30,391 bases of DNA from Sulfurovum sp. Lineage in GTDB: Bacteria; Campylobacterota; Campylobacteria; Campylobacterales; Sulfurovaceae. Positions within the stretch are counted from its first letter, which is position 1; each line of letters opens with the position of its first letter. The notes under the pieces were generated by a model that searched no databases, had not been told where the DNA came from, and saw only the letters and a list, made by a program, of their open reading frames with translations. Both the position numbers and the translations under genes were made by a program. The stretch is taken from contig WGDG01000278.1 of NCBI GenBank assembly GCA_015493425.1, forward strand, positions 1 to 30,391, written 5' to 3'. Shown piece after piece: positions 15,233 to 21,429 of this stretch.

Positions 15233-16537
15233 TTACCAGTTAACCTCTGCAGTAAAGAGTACTTTCTGGTCTTCTGTATCAAATGCTCCGGTATCATCGT
15301 AGGCTTTGTAATCATCGTAGTTGAGGATAAATTCAACATTTTTGTTCCATTTGTAAGCGACACCGGCAATAACACTCTTCTTCTCCGCGCCGCTGTCAAG
15401 TTTCCAGTCATCGTAACGGCCGATAAGGTTCCACTTGTCAAGATCAGGAGAGAATGTCAACAGTCTCAGCTCACCGTTGACAGACCAGCCGTGACCTTTA
15501 TAGTTAACATCTGCTTTTGTCGACTTTAGATAGTTACCGGCAATCAGGAATTCCGGCTGGTTATAGACGGCATTGAATCCGTACCAGTCAAAGTCACCAT
15601 CTTCACCATTTGCCAGTGTCTCACCACGCTTTCCGTCTTCCTGGTTAACCTGTCCATAGAAAGAAATATCCGCATAACGGTCAGACTTATGCACATGCTT
15701 TTTACCTGTACCAAGAAGATTGGCTGTCAAACGCCACTCGTAGCTCAAGCCATTGTTATTGTCTTTGTCAATCAGACCATGGTAGCCTTCACCGTTGAAG
15801 ATACCCAGTTCGCTGGAGAAGTACTCTGTTTTTGTTTTGAAGTTAATACCAAGGTCAGCTGAGTTGGTAAAGTCTGCATCGTGTCCACGCTCGACAAATG
15901 TCTTGGCAATAGAACGGTAGAGCCACCCATGATGCTCTTCGTAGTCGATCCATGGTCTGTGAGCCTGACCAAATTCAACACCGGTATAAGGCAGTACATT
16001 GTCAAGATAGAGGTAAGCATACTTCAGGCGTACTTCCCAGTCCCCATTGCTCTTTTGTGCCGTATCCAGTGTCACACGAGCATAACTTTTTGGATTGTCA
16101 AAGAAGTATCCTTTAACCTGAATATAGTTTCTTCGTGTCTCAAAATCATTATAGGTACTGTTGTTTGCAGGGTTTGCCTCTGTATGTTTGCCATGTACAA
16201 ATCCAAGATAATGTGTTCCACTGAACTTCAGCTTCGAAGCTTTTGCAAAAACCGGTGTCTCTTTTTCCAGTTTCTCTACTTTTTCTTCGAGTGCCGACAC
16301 TCTCTCATCCTTTGCCGCCGAAGAGCGATATTTGTGACTTGAAGCATGATGTGTTCTTGTTTTTTTCTTGGCAACCTGGGCTTTCAGCTGCTTGTTCTCA
16401 GTCTCAAGTTTTGCCAAACGCTTGTTCATTTGCTGCATCATAGCCTTGAGCTCTGCAATGTCTGTATCACTGCTTGCCAATGCACCTGTAGTAGCGATTG
16501 CCGAAATCGTCACCAGTGAAAGTAAAGTTTTTTTCAT
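15233..16537 (-). CDS. Phosphate-selective porin O/P-type outer-membrane protein (porin 2)
   Basis: This 434-residue precursor has a signal peptide (MKKTLLSLVTISAIATTGALA), an N-terminal coiled coil (about 25-55, AELKAMMQQMNKRLAKLETENKQL), a basic stretch rich in K, H and S, and a second coiled coil (VSALEEKVEKLEKE). A beta-barrel follows from about residue 102 (KLKFSGTHYLGFV) to the terminal FTAEVNW. The architecture of a coiled coil followed by a barrel with YAYLYLDN and GVEFGQAHRPW matches the OprP/OprO family (Porin_O_P). P. aeruginosa OprP is a trimeric, Pi-starvation-induced phosphate channel. The Pho-type promoter supports this role. The coiled coil probably holds the trimer or reaches the peptidoglycan. 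Substrate is inferred. Confidence 0.85.
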   Translation of the reverse strand: MKKTLLSLVTISAIATTGALASSDTDIAELKAMMQQMNKRLAKLETENKQLKAQVAKKKTRTHHASSHKYRSSAAKDERVSALEEKVEKLEKETPVFAKASKLKFSGTHYLGFVHGKHTEANPANNSTYNDFETRRNYIQVKGYFFDNPKSYARVTLDTAQKSNGDWEVRLKYAYLYLDNVLPYTGVEFGQAHRPWIDYEEHHGWLYRSIAKTFVERGHDADFTNSADLGINFKTKTEYFSSELGIFNGEGYHGLIDKDNNNGLSYEWRLTANLLGTGKKHVHKSDRYADISFYGQVNQEDGKRGETLANGEDGDFDWYGFNAVYNQPEFLIAGNYLKSTKADVNYKGHGWSVNGELRLLTFSPDLDKWNLIGRYDDWKLDSGAEKKSVIAGVAYKWNKNVEFILNYDDYKAYDDTGAFDTEDQKVLFTAEVNW

Positions 16538-16569
16538 AAGTTCCGTCCTTGTTTTGTTTAGGTGCCGGA

Positions 16570-16603
16570 AGTATAGAAAAAAAGGGTAACAAATTTATTA
16601 CAA
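16570..16603 (-). promoter_or_regulatory. Predicted Pho-type box and -10 of porin 2
   Basis: Minus-strand repeat TTGTAAT-AAAT-TTGTTAC at 16586-16603 is followed after exactly 10 bp by TATACT (16570-16575), a 5/6 -10. Predicted +1 near 16563, leader 26 nt. Confidence 0.72.
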
Positions 16604-16621
16604 AGCAGGAATCTTAGCGTC

Positions 16622-16649
16622 AAGATCCCGCATCAGGTGCGGGATGACA
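16622..16649. repeat. Palindromic element (dispersed-repeat-like hairpin)
   Basis: ATCCCGCA-TCAGG-TGCGGGAT (16625-16645) is an 8-bp perfect inverted repeat flanked by GTCA-type edges (TGAC after the right arm). It has no adjacent T-run on either strand. The form resembles small intergenic palindromes scattered in many proteobacterial genomes. Only one copy is in this window. It lies between the ankyrin gene end and the porin 2 promoter and may also shield the ankyrin mRNA 3' end. Confidence 0.5.
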
Positions 16650-16703
16650 AGAAGAAAAAAAACAAATCACCAACAACCAATATACCAGATACCAATAATC
16701 CTC

Positions 16704-17231
16704 TTAGTCCCGATATGCCGAGTGCTTCGCCCCCCGCTCTTCAAGGTAGGCCTGCATCTTCTTCTGACCCAGTTTACGGGAGTACTCCAAAGGACTCATA
16801 CCGCTGTTATCTACCGCATTGATCTCTCCACCTGCATCAAGCAGGGTCTGCATCATCTCCGTATCGGAAAAGCATGCAGCAAGCATCACCGGAGTGATGC
16901 CGCTTTTACGTGTTGTCGAGTTGAGATCAAAACCCTGCTCGATGCAGTAGTCTATGACATCCTTGCGCTTGAATTTAATGGCCATATCCAGTGCCGAAAC
17001 ACCGTCACTGTCAGTTTGAAACAGATCGACACCGTTTTCAAGCATCAACTTGATGAACTCGAGTGATGCATATTTGCGTATTGCATAGAAAAGAGGACTG
17101 ATATCGTCATACTCTTCCAGGTCATACTCTTCACCGATAAGGATGGGCTTGTTTAAGTCCACTCCCTCTTTGAGAAGTGCTTTCAGCCCGGCAATCGAAT
17201 CGTTCTCTATTGCTTCTGTTACTTTGTTCAT
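16704..17231 (-). CDS. Ankyrin-repeat protein
   Basis: This 175-residue soluble protein is made of about four to five ankyrin repeats, a fold for protein-protein contacts. Repeat cores are visible as DSIAGLKALLKEGVDLNKP, DISPLFYAIRKYASLEFIKLML, GVSALDMAIKFKRKDVIDYCIEQGFDLN and GITPVMLAACFSDTEMMQTLLDAGGEINAVDNSGMSPLEYS. There is no signal peptide, so it is probably cytoplasmic. I chose the ATG at 17231 (MNKVTE) since AAGGAG lies 6 nt upstream; the frame opens at 17270 without a ribosome-binding site. It is divergent from the small ORF at 17330. Partner and function are unknown. Confidence 0.88.
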   Translation of the reverse strand: MNKVTEAIENDSIAGLKALLKEGVDLNKPILIGEEYDLEEYDDISPLFYAIRKYASLEFIKLMLENGVDLFQTDSDGVSALDMAIKFKRKDVIDYCIEQGFDLNSTTRKSGITPVMLAACFSDTEMMQTLLDAGGEINAVDNSGMSPLEYSRKLGQKKMQAYLEERGAKHSAYRD

Positions 17232-17265
17232 GGTTACTCCTTGGTATGTTACCATTGTGTTGCCA

Positions 17266-17304
17266 ATCATCGTTATGATGGTGCTGTTCCAATGATCCGG
17301 AACA
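17266..17304. promoter_or_regulatory. Inverted repeats between ankyrin gene and small ORF
   Basis: Two short palindromes lie in the 98-bp divergent gap: ATCAT-CGTT-ATGAT (17266-17279) and TGTTCC-N8-GGAACA (17285-17304). The second sits just upstream of a -10-like TAAAAT (17306-17311) that would serve the small ORF, so it could be an operator. I cannot assign a regulator. Confidence 0.3.
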
Positions 17305-17329
17305 TTAAAATTTATGGAAAGGAGAAAAG

Positions 17330-17455
17330 ATGAAGCTCAAACAAGTTATAACCCGTACAACAAAAGCCGAAGGCAGCAGAAGTATCAGCACAAGAAAAAT
17401 TCTGCGCCTGAAAAAAACAAAAGAGTTCGACTATCTTGTCGATACCCGCCGTTAA
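17330..17455 (+). CDS. Small basic 41-residue protein, unknown function
   Basis: A 41-codon ORF begins at an ATG with AAGGAG 5 nt upstream, one of the best ribosome-binding sites in the window. It reads MKLKQVITRTTKAEGSRSIS at the start, continues through a lysine/arginine-rich middle (RKILRLKKTKEF) and ends DYLVDTRR. The stop codon ends at 17455 and the last base of the convergent ybaB gene is 17456, so the two genes abut with no gap. It is strongly basic with no transmembrane segment and could bind nucleic acid or protein. I do not recognise it. The strong ribosome-binding site and clean fit between neighbours support it being real. Confidence 0.55.
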   Translation: MKLKQVITRTTKAEGSRSISTRKILRLKKTKEFDYLVDTRR

Positions 17456-17770
17456 CTATCCGCCGAACGGATTCATACCGCCAAGCATACCCATCGCCTG
17501 GGACTTTCTGTTATCTTCCACCATCTTGTTCACATCATTCATTGCCGAAATCAGCAATATCTGCAATGATTCTTTGTCATCAAGCAGTGAATCATCAATG
17601 TTGATATCAATAATTTCACCTGCCCCGTTGGCACGCACTTCAACCATACCGCCGCCGGCTTTTGCCGTAAGCTCGACATTTTTTGCCTGCTCCTGCAGCT
17701 CTTTGGCCTTTTCCTGCATTTGAGACATCATCTCAGTCATCTTTCCCATATCCAATCCGTTGCCGAACAT
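17456..17770 (-). CDS. YbaB/EbfC-family nucleoid-associated protein
   Basis: This 104-residue protein matches the YbaB/EbfC family, small dimeric DNA-binding proteins associated with the nucleoid. It shows the N-terminal methionine- and lysine-rich helix (MSQMQEKAKELQEQ), the central beta region ELTAKAGGGMVEVRANGAGEIIDINID, and the family DDKESLQILLISAMNDV helix, ending in a glycine-rich tail (GMLGGMNPFGG). Its ATG overlaps the panD stop by one base, so the pair is translationally coupled. In other bacteria ybaB often neighbours dnaX and recR; here the partner is panD. Confidence 0.93.
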   Translation of the reverse strand: MFGNGLDMGKMTEMMSQMQEKAKELQEQAKNVELTAKAGGGMVEVRANGAGEIIDINIDDSLLDDKESLQILLISAMNDVNKMVEDNRKSQAMGMLGGMNPFGG

Positions 17771-18138
17771 TACTCTAACCCCTCGAACGCCTGCGCGATC
17801 GTATTGTCATCGTTGAGAATGATAATCTTCGGCTTGTAACTCTCTGCCTCTTCTTCACTCATACTCGCATAGGCGATAATGATAATTTTGTCGCCCTTAT
17901 GCACCTTCCGTGCCGCTGCACCGTTAAGGCAGATATCGCCTTTCCCGCGCTCTCCTGAAATAATGTAGGTAGAGAAGCGCTCGCCATTGTTGATGTTGAC
18001 AATATCGATCTTCTGCCCTACACGCATCTTCGCGGCATCGAGAAGATCCTGGTCAATGGTGATGGAACCGACATAGTTCAGGTTCGCATCGGTCACGGTC
18101 GCTCTGTGCAGCTTGGAATAAAGCATGGTAATGTTCAT
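17770..18138 (-). CDS. panD: Aspartate 1-decarboxylase PanD
   Basis: PanD makes beta-alanine from L-aspartate for pantothenate and CoA synthesis. It is a pyruvoyl enzyme that self-cleaves between G24 and S25, visible in LNYVGSITID. Other conserved features are MLYSKLHRATVTDANLNY at the start, the ERFSTYII block containing the catalytic arginine and tyrosine, and NGAAARKVHKGDKIIIIAYA. Of two nearby ATGs I chose 18138 (122 residues), which has AGGA 5-6 nt upstream and matches the usual N-terminus. It is the first gene of a panD-ybaB operon with a good TATAAT (18170-18175) upstream. Confidence 0.97.
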   Translation of the reverse strand: MNITMLYSKLHRATVTDANLNYVGSITIDQDLLDAAKMRVGQKIDIVNINNGERFSTYIISGERGKGDICLNGAAARKVHKGDKIIIIAYASMSEEEAESYKPKIIILNDDNTIAQAFEGLE

Positions 18139-18169
18139 AATCATCCTACCTGATTTATTAATTGTCGGA

Positions 18170-18196
18170 ATTATACCGCATTTGCTCTATATTATA
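18170..18196 (-). promoter_or_regulatory. panD promoter candidates
   Basis: Two perfect TATAAT hexamers lie on the minus strand: 18170-18175, in the context GCGGTATAATTCC, and 18191-18196 (CTGTATAATATAG). The first would start transcription near 18163, 25 nt before the panD ATG. No matching -35 is obvious, which is common for Campylobacterota sigma-70 promoters. Confidence 0.5.
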
Positions 18197-18225
18197 CAGT
18201 AATTGTGAAGAAATTGGAAAGTGCC

Positions 18226-18243
18226 ACGGGCAAGGATGCCCGT
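18226..18243 (-). terminator. Hairpin after the [2Fe-2S] protein gene
   Basis: ACGGGCA-AGGA-TGCCCGT is a perfect 7-bp inverted repeat 13 bp beyond the stop of the [2Fe-2S] gene. The minus-strand flank is GGCACTTTCC, with only a short T tract, so termination is probable but not certain. Confidence 0.5.
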
Positions 18244-18255
18244 TCGTAAAAATAC

Positions 18256-18633
18256 TTATCGTGCCATTTGGGATGGAGGGACAGGCTCTGCCCACATCTC
18301 TTCAGGGATCACATACTCTTCAACGACTTTCCCACCAATGATGTGCTCATCAATGATACGGTCGATCTTCTCTTTTGTCAGCCCTACATACATCGTATGT
18401 CCGGGTTCTACGAGCATTACCGGACCCTGCTGACAGCGGTTCAGACATCCGGTCTGTACCGGCTGTACTGTACCGATGATTCCTTTCATCATCAGCTGCT
18501 GTGCAAGATGCTGAAAGAGCTCCTGTGACTCAGGGTCATTCTGGCTGACACAGCTTGGTTTCGGCATTCCCGGAGGTGCCGACTGCTGACATTTGAAAAT
18601 ATAGAAGGCTGGTTGTGGTACACCTTGTATCAT
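18256..18633 (-). CDS. [2Fe-2S] thioredoxin-like ferredoxin
   Basis: This 125-residue protein is a thioredoxin-fold [2Fe-2S] ferredoxin. The four ligands are probably the cysteines in YIFKCQQSAPPGMPKPSCV (C-x12-C) and GCLNRCQQGP (C-x3-C), the spacing of the family related to the NuoE C-terminal domain. The rest reads as a thioredoxin-like fold, PVMLVEPGHTMYVGLTKEKIDRIIDEHI. The ATG at 18633 has AAAGGA 6 nt upstream and is preferred to that at 18651. Its role is electron transfer with an unknown partner. It is divergent from the FmdE-like operon. A short palindrome (GAGTA-TTT-TACTC, 18663-18675) sits just upstream. Confidence 0.88.
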   Translation of the reverse strand: MIQGVPQPAFYIFKCQQSAPPGMPKPSCVSQNDPESQELFQHLAQQLMMKGIIGTVQPVQTGCLNRCQQGPVMLVEPGHTMYVGLTKEKIDRIIDEHIIGGKVVEEYVIPEEMWAEPVPPSQMAR

Positions 18634-18705
18634 GGTTAATCCTTTAAGCATATTTTAATTAGGAGTATTTTACTCTGAATTACTTAAACAATGATTAAAG
18701 TCTGA

Positions 18706-18719
18706 TTGACACATATCAA
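18706..18719 (+). promoter_or_regulatory. FNR/DNR-type binding site
   Basis: TTGAC-ACAT-ATCAA matches the FNR-family consensus TTGAT-N4-ATCAA at 9 of 10 positions. Its centre (18712.5) is exactly 41.5 bp upstream of the +1 predicted from the -10 at 18742-18747, the classic position for class II activation by CRP/FNR-family regulators. Confidence 0.65.
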
Positions 18720-18741
18720 CAGATTGTTTGCCATTTTCAAT

Positions 18742-18747
18742 TATAAT
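18742..18747 (+). promoter_or_regulatory. -10 hexamer of the FmdE-like/hemerythrin operon
   Basis: Perfect TATAAT in AATTATAATCGC. Predicted +1 at 18754 gives a 21-nt leader to the ATG at 18775. There is no good -35 at the standard distance, consistent with an activator-dependent promoter. Confidence 0.65.
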
Positions 18748-18774
18748 CGCATCATCATATCACAAGGAGCATTG

Positions 18775-19386
18775 ATGCACTATCCTGACTTTTTTGACAA
18801 AGTACCTGCTATTGCGCTGCAGGATCCGCTAAGTGACTTTCTCGGTGCCTTCGATGAAGGAAAACTGGAAATTTCCTACCTTGAGTGTGTCAAGCTTGCA
18901 GGACACTCCTGCCCCACTGTTGCGGGTGCATACCTTCTTGCCCTCAAAGGGCTCGAAGCGCTTTACCCAAAAGAAGATGGCGTTCTGCCCCAGAGGGGAC
19001 ACATTCATGTTGCCATGCGTGACGGAGAAACCGACGGTGTGACCGGTGTCACCTGTAACGTCATCTCTTTCATTGCCGGGGCAAACGGGAAAAGCGGTTT
19101 TAAAGGCATAGGCGGACACTTTTCCCGAGACAACCTTGTCTCCTATAATGTACCAATGAATGGAGAGGTAACCCTTACCAGACTGGCAACAGAACAGCGT
19201 GTCACACTGAGTTACGATGCATCTGTCATTCCTGCCGATCCAATGATAAAACCATTGATGGCGAAGAGTCTTCAGGGGAATGCGACTCCCGAAGAAAAAG
19301 CACAATTCAAACAACTTTGGCAAGAACGTGTAGAGCGTATTTTGCTGTCACAAGATTTATGGGATCAGATGATCACCATCCACTAA
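18775..19386 (+). CDS. FmdE-like metal-binding domain protein
   Basis: This 203-residue protein resembles FmdE domains, named after a subunit E of formylmethanofuran dehydrogenase but widespread outside methanogens. The diagnostic stretch is ECVKLAGHSCPTVAGAYLLALKGL, with the His/Cys pair as likely metal ligands. Further conserved-looking blocks are HIHVAMRDGETDGVTGVTCNVISFIAGA and GFKGIGGHFSRDNLVSYN. I chose the ATG at 18775 because AAGGAG lies 5 nt upstream; the frame opens at 18706, before the predicted transcription start. It heads an operon with hemerythrin, DUF2249 and a polytopic membrane protein. Biochemical role unknown; formylmethanofuran metabolism is unlikely here. Confidence 0.8.
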   Translation: MHYPDFFDKVPAIALQDPLSDFLGAFDEGKLEISYLECVKLAGHSCPTVAGAYLLALKGLEALYPKEDGVLPQRGHIHVAMRDGETDGVTGVTCNVISFIAGANGKSGFKGIGGHFSRDNLVSYNVPMNGEVTLTRLATEQRVTLSYDASVIPADPMIKPLMAKSLQGNATPEEKAQFKQLWQERVERILLSQDLWDQMITIH

Positions 19387-19401
19387 ATAAAGGAGTAACC
19401 T

Positions 19402-19842
19402 ATGGGTATTGCACAATTCATGACCGATGAACACCGAAGCTGTGACGACCATTTTGCCGCCGCAGAACAGGCAGCGGCCAACAGTGACTGGCAAACAGCG
19501 GAAAAAGAATTTTTGGCTTTTTCAAATGATACACTGACACACTTTAAACGTGAGGAAGAAGAACTTTTCCCTACTTTTGAAGCCCAGACGGGCAATGCGC
19601 AGGGGCCTACACAGGTCATGCGCTATGAACATGAACAGGTTAAAGGTCTCATCGGGAAGCTGGCTGAAGCACTCGAGGCTCAGGACAGAGATGCCTACCT
19701 TTCACTGTGCGAATCAATGATGATCCTGCTGCAGCAGCACAACATGAAAGAGGAGCAGATGCTCTATGCCATGTGTGAACGGCTTTTACCGCCTGACCTC
19801 AAAGAGGAAACCCTCTCAAAAATGAAACAGGTGGAGCTTTGA
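19402..19842 (+). CDS. Hemerythrin HHE-domain protein
   Basis: This 146-residue helical-bundle protein matches the hemerythrin HHE family, which bind a diiron centre. Candidate ligands follow the family pattern: DEHRSCDDHF near the N-terminus, THFKREEEELFP, RYEHEQV and QHNMKEEQMLYAMC. Related proteins respond to NO or oxygen or help repair iron centres (Ric/YtfE type). The start has AAGGAG 6 nt upstream. It sits 15 bp after the FmdE-like gene and directly before DUF2249. Pairing of HHE and DUF2249 is common in genomes with denitrification or NO-handling functions, which fits the upstream FNR/DNR-type site. Confidence 0.9.
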   Translation: MGIAQFMTDEHRSCDDHFAAAEQAAANSDWQTAEKEFLAFSNDTLTHFKREEEELFPTFEAQTGNAQGPTQVMRYEHEQVKGLIGKLAEALEAQDRDAYLSLCESMMILLQQHNMKEEQMLYAMCERLLPPDLKEETLSKMKQVEL

Positions 19843-19847
19843 GCGCT

Positions 19848-20108
19848 ATGCCGACAACAGAAAAGATATTTCTCGATGCACGGGAACTGGAACATCCCAT
19901 TCCGCTTGAGCGGGCAATTGCTGCCATCCGTGAACTCAACAAAGACAACTATTTCTATATGATTCACAGAAAAAACCCTATTCCGCTTATTGAATTGGCA
20001 AAAGAGCAGGGGCTCGGAGTATTCAATAAAGAAGACAGCAACGGTACCTGGCACATTATCATCGCACGTGACAGAACGCGCGATCTCGGGGCGCTGTGCG
20101 ATGTTTAG
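19848..20108 (+). CDS. DUF2249-family protein
   Basis: This 86-residue protein resembles DUF2249, a small alpha/beta domain related to TusA/SirA. Seen are KIFLDARELEHPIPLERAIAAIREL, the DNYFYMIHRKNPIPLIELAKEQG block and a C-terminal strand WHIIIARD. The ATG at 19848 begins 5 nt after the hemerythrin stop with GGTGGAG upstream; a TTG at 19839 is also in frame but too close to that site. Its end overlaps the next gene by 8 bp. Function is unknown; the context with hemerythrin suggests redox or nitrosative stress. Confidence 0.82.
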   Translation: MPTTEKIFLDARELEHPIPLERAIAAIRELNKDNYFYMIHRKNPIPLIELAKEQGLGVFNKEDSNGTWHIIIARDRTRDLGALCDV

Positions 20109-21381
20109 CCAAAACGGTCTTTCTCTCGATCAGGCACCGCCTATATCGGTCGTTTTCCGTTTTTTTCTCTCCGGCAGCCTCTTCGGTCTGCTGGCAGGTA
20201 CATTGATATGCCTCTTTGGCACAGATATTTTCAATCCTGATACCACTCAGGCACTTATTATAACCCACACTTTGACACTGGGGGTAATGCTCTCTTTTAT
20301 GTTTGCCGCTCTCTTTCAAATGCTCCCTGTCATTGCCGGAGTCAAGCTCACTGCCCCCATCCAGAAAGCAAACCTTGTCCAGTACCCTTTCATTCTCGGT
20401 GTACTGAGCCTGCTTTTTGCTTTCCACAGTGGCAAACCGCCTTTCTTTATAAGCGCATCCATACTGCTTGGCAGTGCTATCCTCGGCATTGCCTTTGTGA
20501 TGCTCAAAAATCTGATAGCACTTCCAAACCATAGCAACTCTTCAAGAGGAATGAGTGTGGCACTTACATCTTTGGTCGTTCTGACACTGTTGGCACTCTA
20601 TATGACCGGCACCCTTGCAGGACTCTGGGAAGGCAGCTACTACACACAGATCAAAACAGCACACTACTCGTTTGGGCTCTTTGGCTGGATCGCCCTGCTG
20701 ATCATCTCTATCTCCTTTCAGGTCATAGAAATGTTCTACGTTACACCTCCCTATCCTGCATTTATCAGCAAATCTCTGCCACAAAGAGTCTTCGGTTTAC
20801 TGCTTTTGGGCACAATTGGAAGCTTTTTCTTCGAAAAGACATGGATGGTTATCGATCTCTTCATCATCATCTTCATGCTCTGCTATGCCCTGATGACCCT
20901 GCGCCGTCTTTCACAGCGTAAACGCCCGATTGCCGATGCGACAGTCTGGCTCTGGCGGCTTGGCATGGGACTGCTGGTACTCAGCATGGCCGCCACACTC
21001 GATACCCGCTTTTACGATCTTGCAAGCCTGAAAGCGCTCAACTATATCTTTTTTGCAGGATTTGCACTAAGCATCGTCTTGGCTATGTTTTACAAAATTG
21101 TTCCCTTCCTGACATGGTTTCATCTCAATTCACAAGGGTACTTCACCGCTCCGATGATGCATGAAGTTATTCACCCCAAAACAGCAATGAAACACCTTTA
21201 CATCCATATCGCTACCCTCATAGCTTTTGCAGTTTCTGTCTTTGTCCCGGCAACGATTTATCTTGCCGGCATACTGACACTACTTTCTTTTGGATGGATG
21301 CTCTGGCAGATTATACATGCGTGGAAACTTTATGTGTATACACAGAAAACGGGTGAAAAGTTTGAGATGAATATCGCATAG
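20101..21381 (+). CDS. Polytopic membrane protein, heme-copper-oxidase- or NnrS-like
   Basis: This 426-residue protein has about twelve predicted transmembrane helices. Histidines within or next to helices are notable: THTLTLGVML, THYSFGLFGW-like AHYSFGLFGW, YKIVPFLTWFHL, and MMHEVIHPKTAMKHLYIHI. The layout recalls subunit I of cbb3-type/NO-reductase-like proteins and NnrS, a heme- and copper-containing membrane protein of NO stress, but I cannot fix the family and the full set of heme-copper ligands is not evident. The start at 20101 overlaps the DUF2249 gene by 8 bp and skips 37 residues of a longer open frame that read in that gene. It is the last gene of the operon and converges on murE. 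Likely role: NO or oxygen related, by context only. Confidence 0.72.
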   Translation: MFSQNGLSLDQAPPISVVFRFFLSGSLFGLLAGTLICLFGTDIFNPDTTQALIITHTLTLGVMLSFMFAALFQMLPVIAGVKLTAPIQKANLVQYPFILGVLSLLFAFHSGKPPFFISASILLGSAILGIAFVMLKNLIALPNHSNSSRGMSVALTSLVVLTLLALYMTGTLAGLWEGSYYTQIKTAHYSFGLFGWIALLIISISFQVIEMFYVTPPYPAFISKSLPQRVFGLLLLGTIGSFFFEKTWMVIDLFIIIFMLCYALMTLRRLSQRKRPIADATVWLWRLGMGLLVLSMAATLDTRFYDLASLKALNYIFFAGFALSIVLAMFYKIVPFLTWFHLNSQGYFTAPMMHEVIHPKTAMKHLYIHIATLIAFAVSVFVPATIYLAGILTLLSFGWMLWQIIHAWKLYVYTQKTGEKFEMNIA

Positions 21382-21429
21382 GGTGTTTTTTCATATTTAT
21401 TGGTGTCAGGAGACAGCACGCTACGGAAA

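Noticed and set aside
17238..17260. TGGCAAC-ACAA-TGGTAAC repeat upstream of the ankyrin gene
   Set aside because: It has the 11-bp period, but the -10 position would fall within the ribosome-binding site and start codon, so it cannot work as a Pho promoter for this gene.
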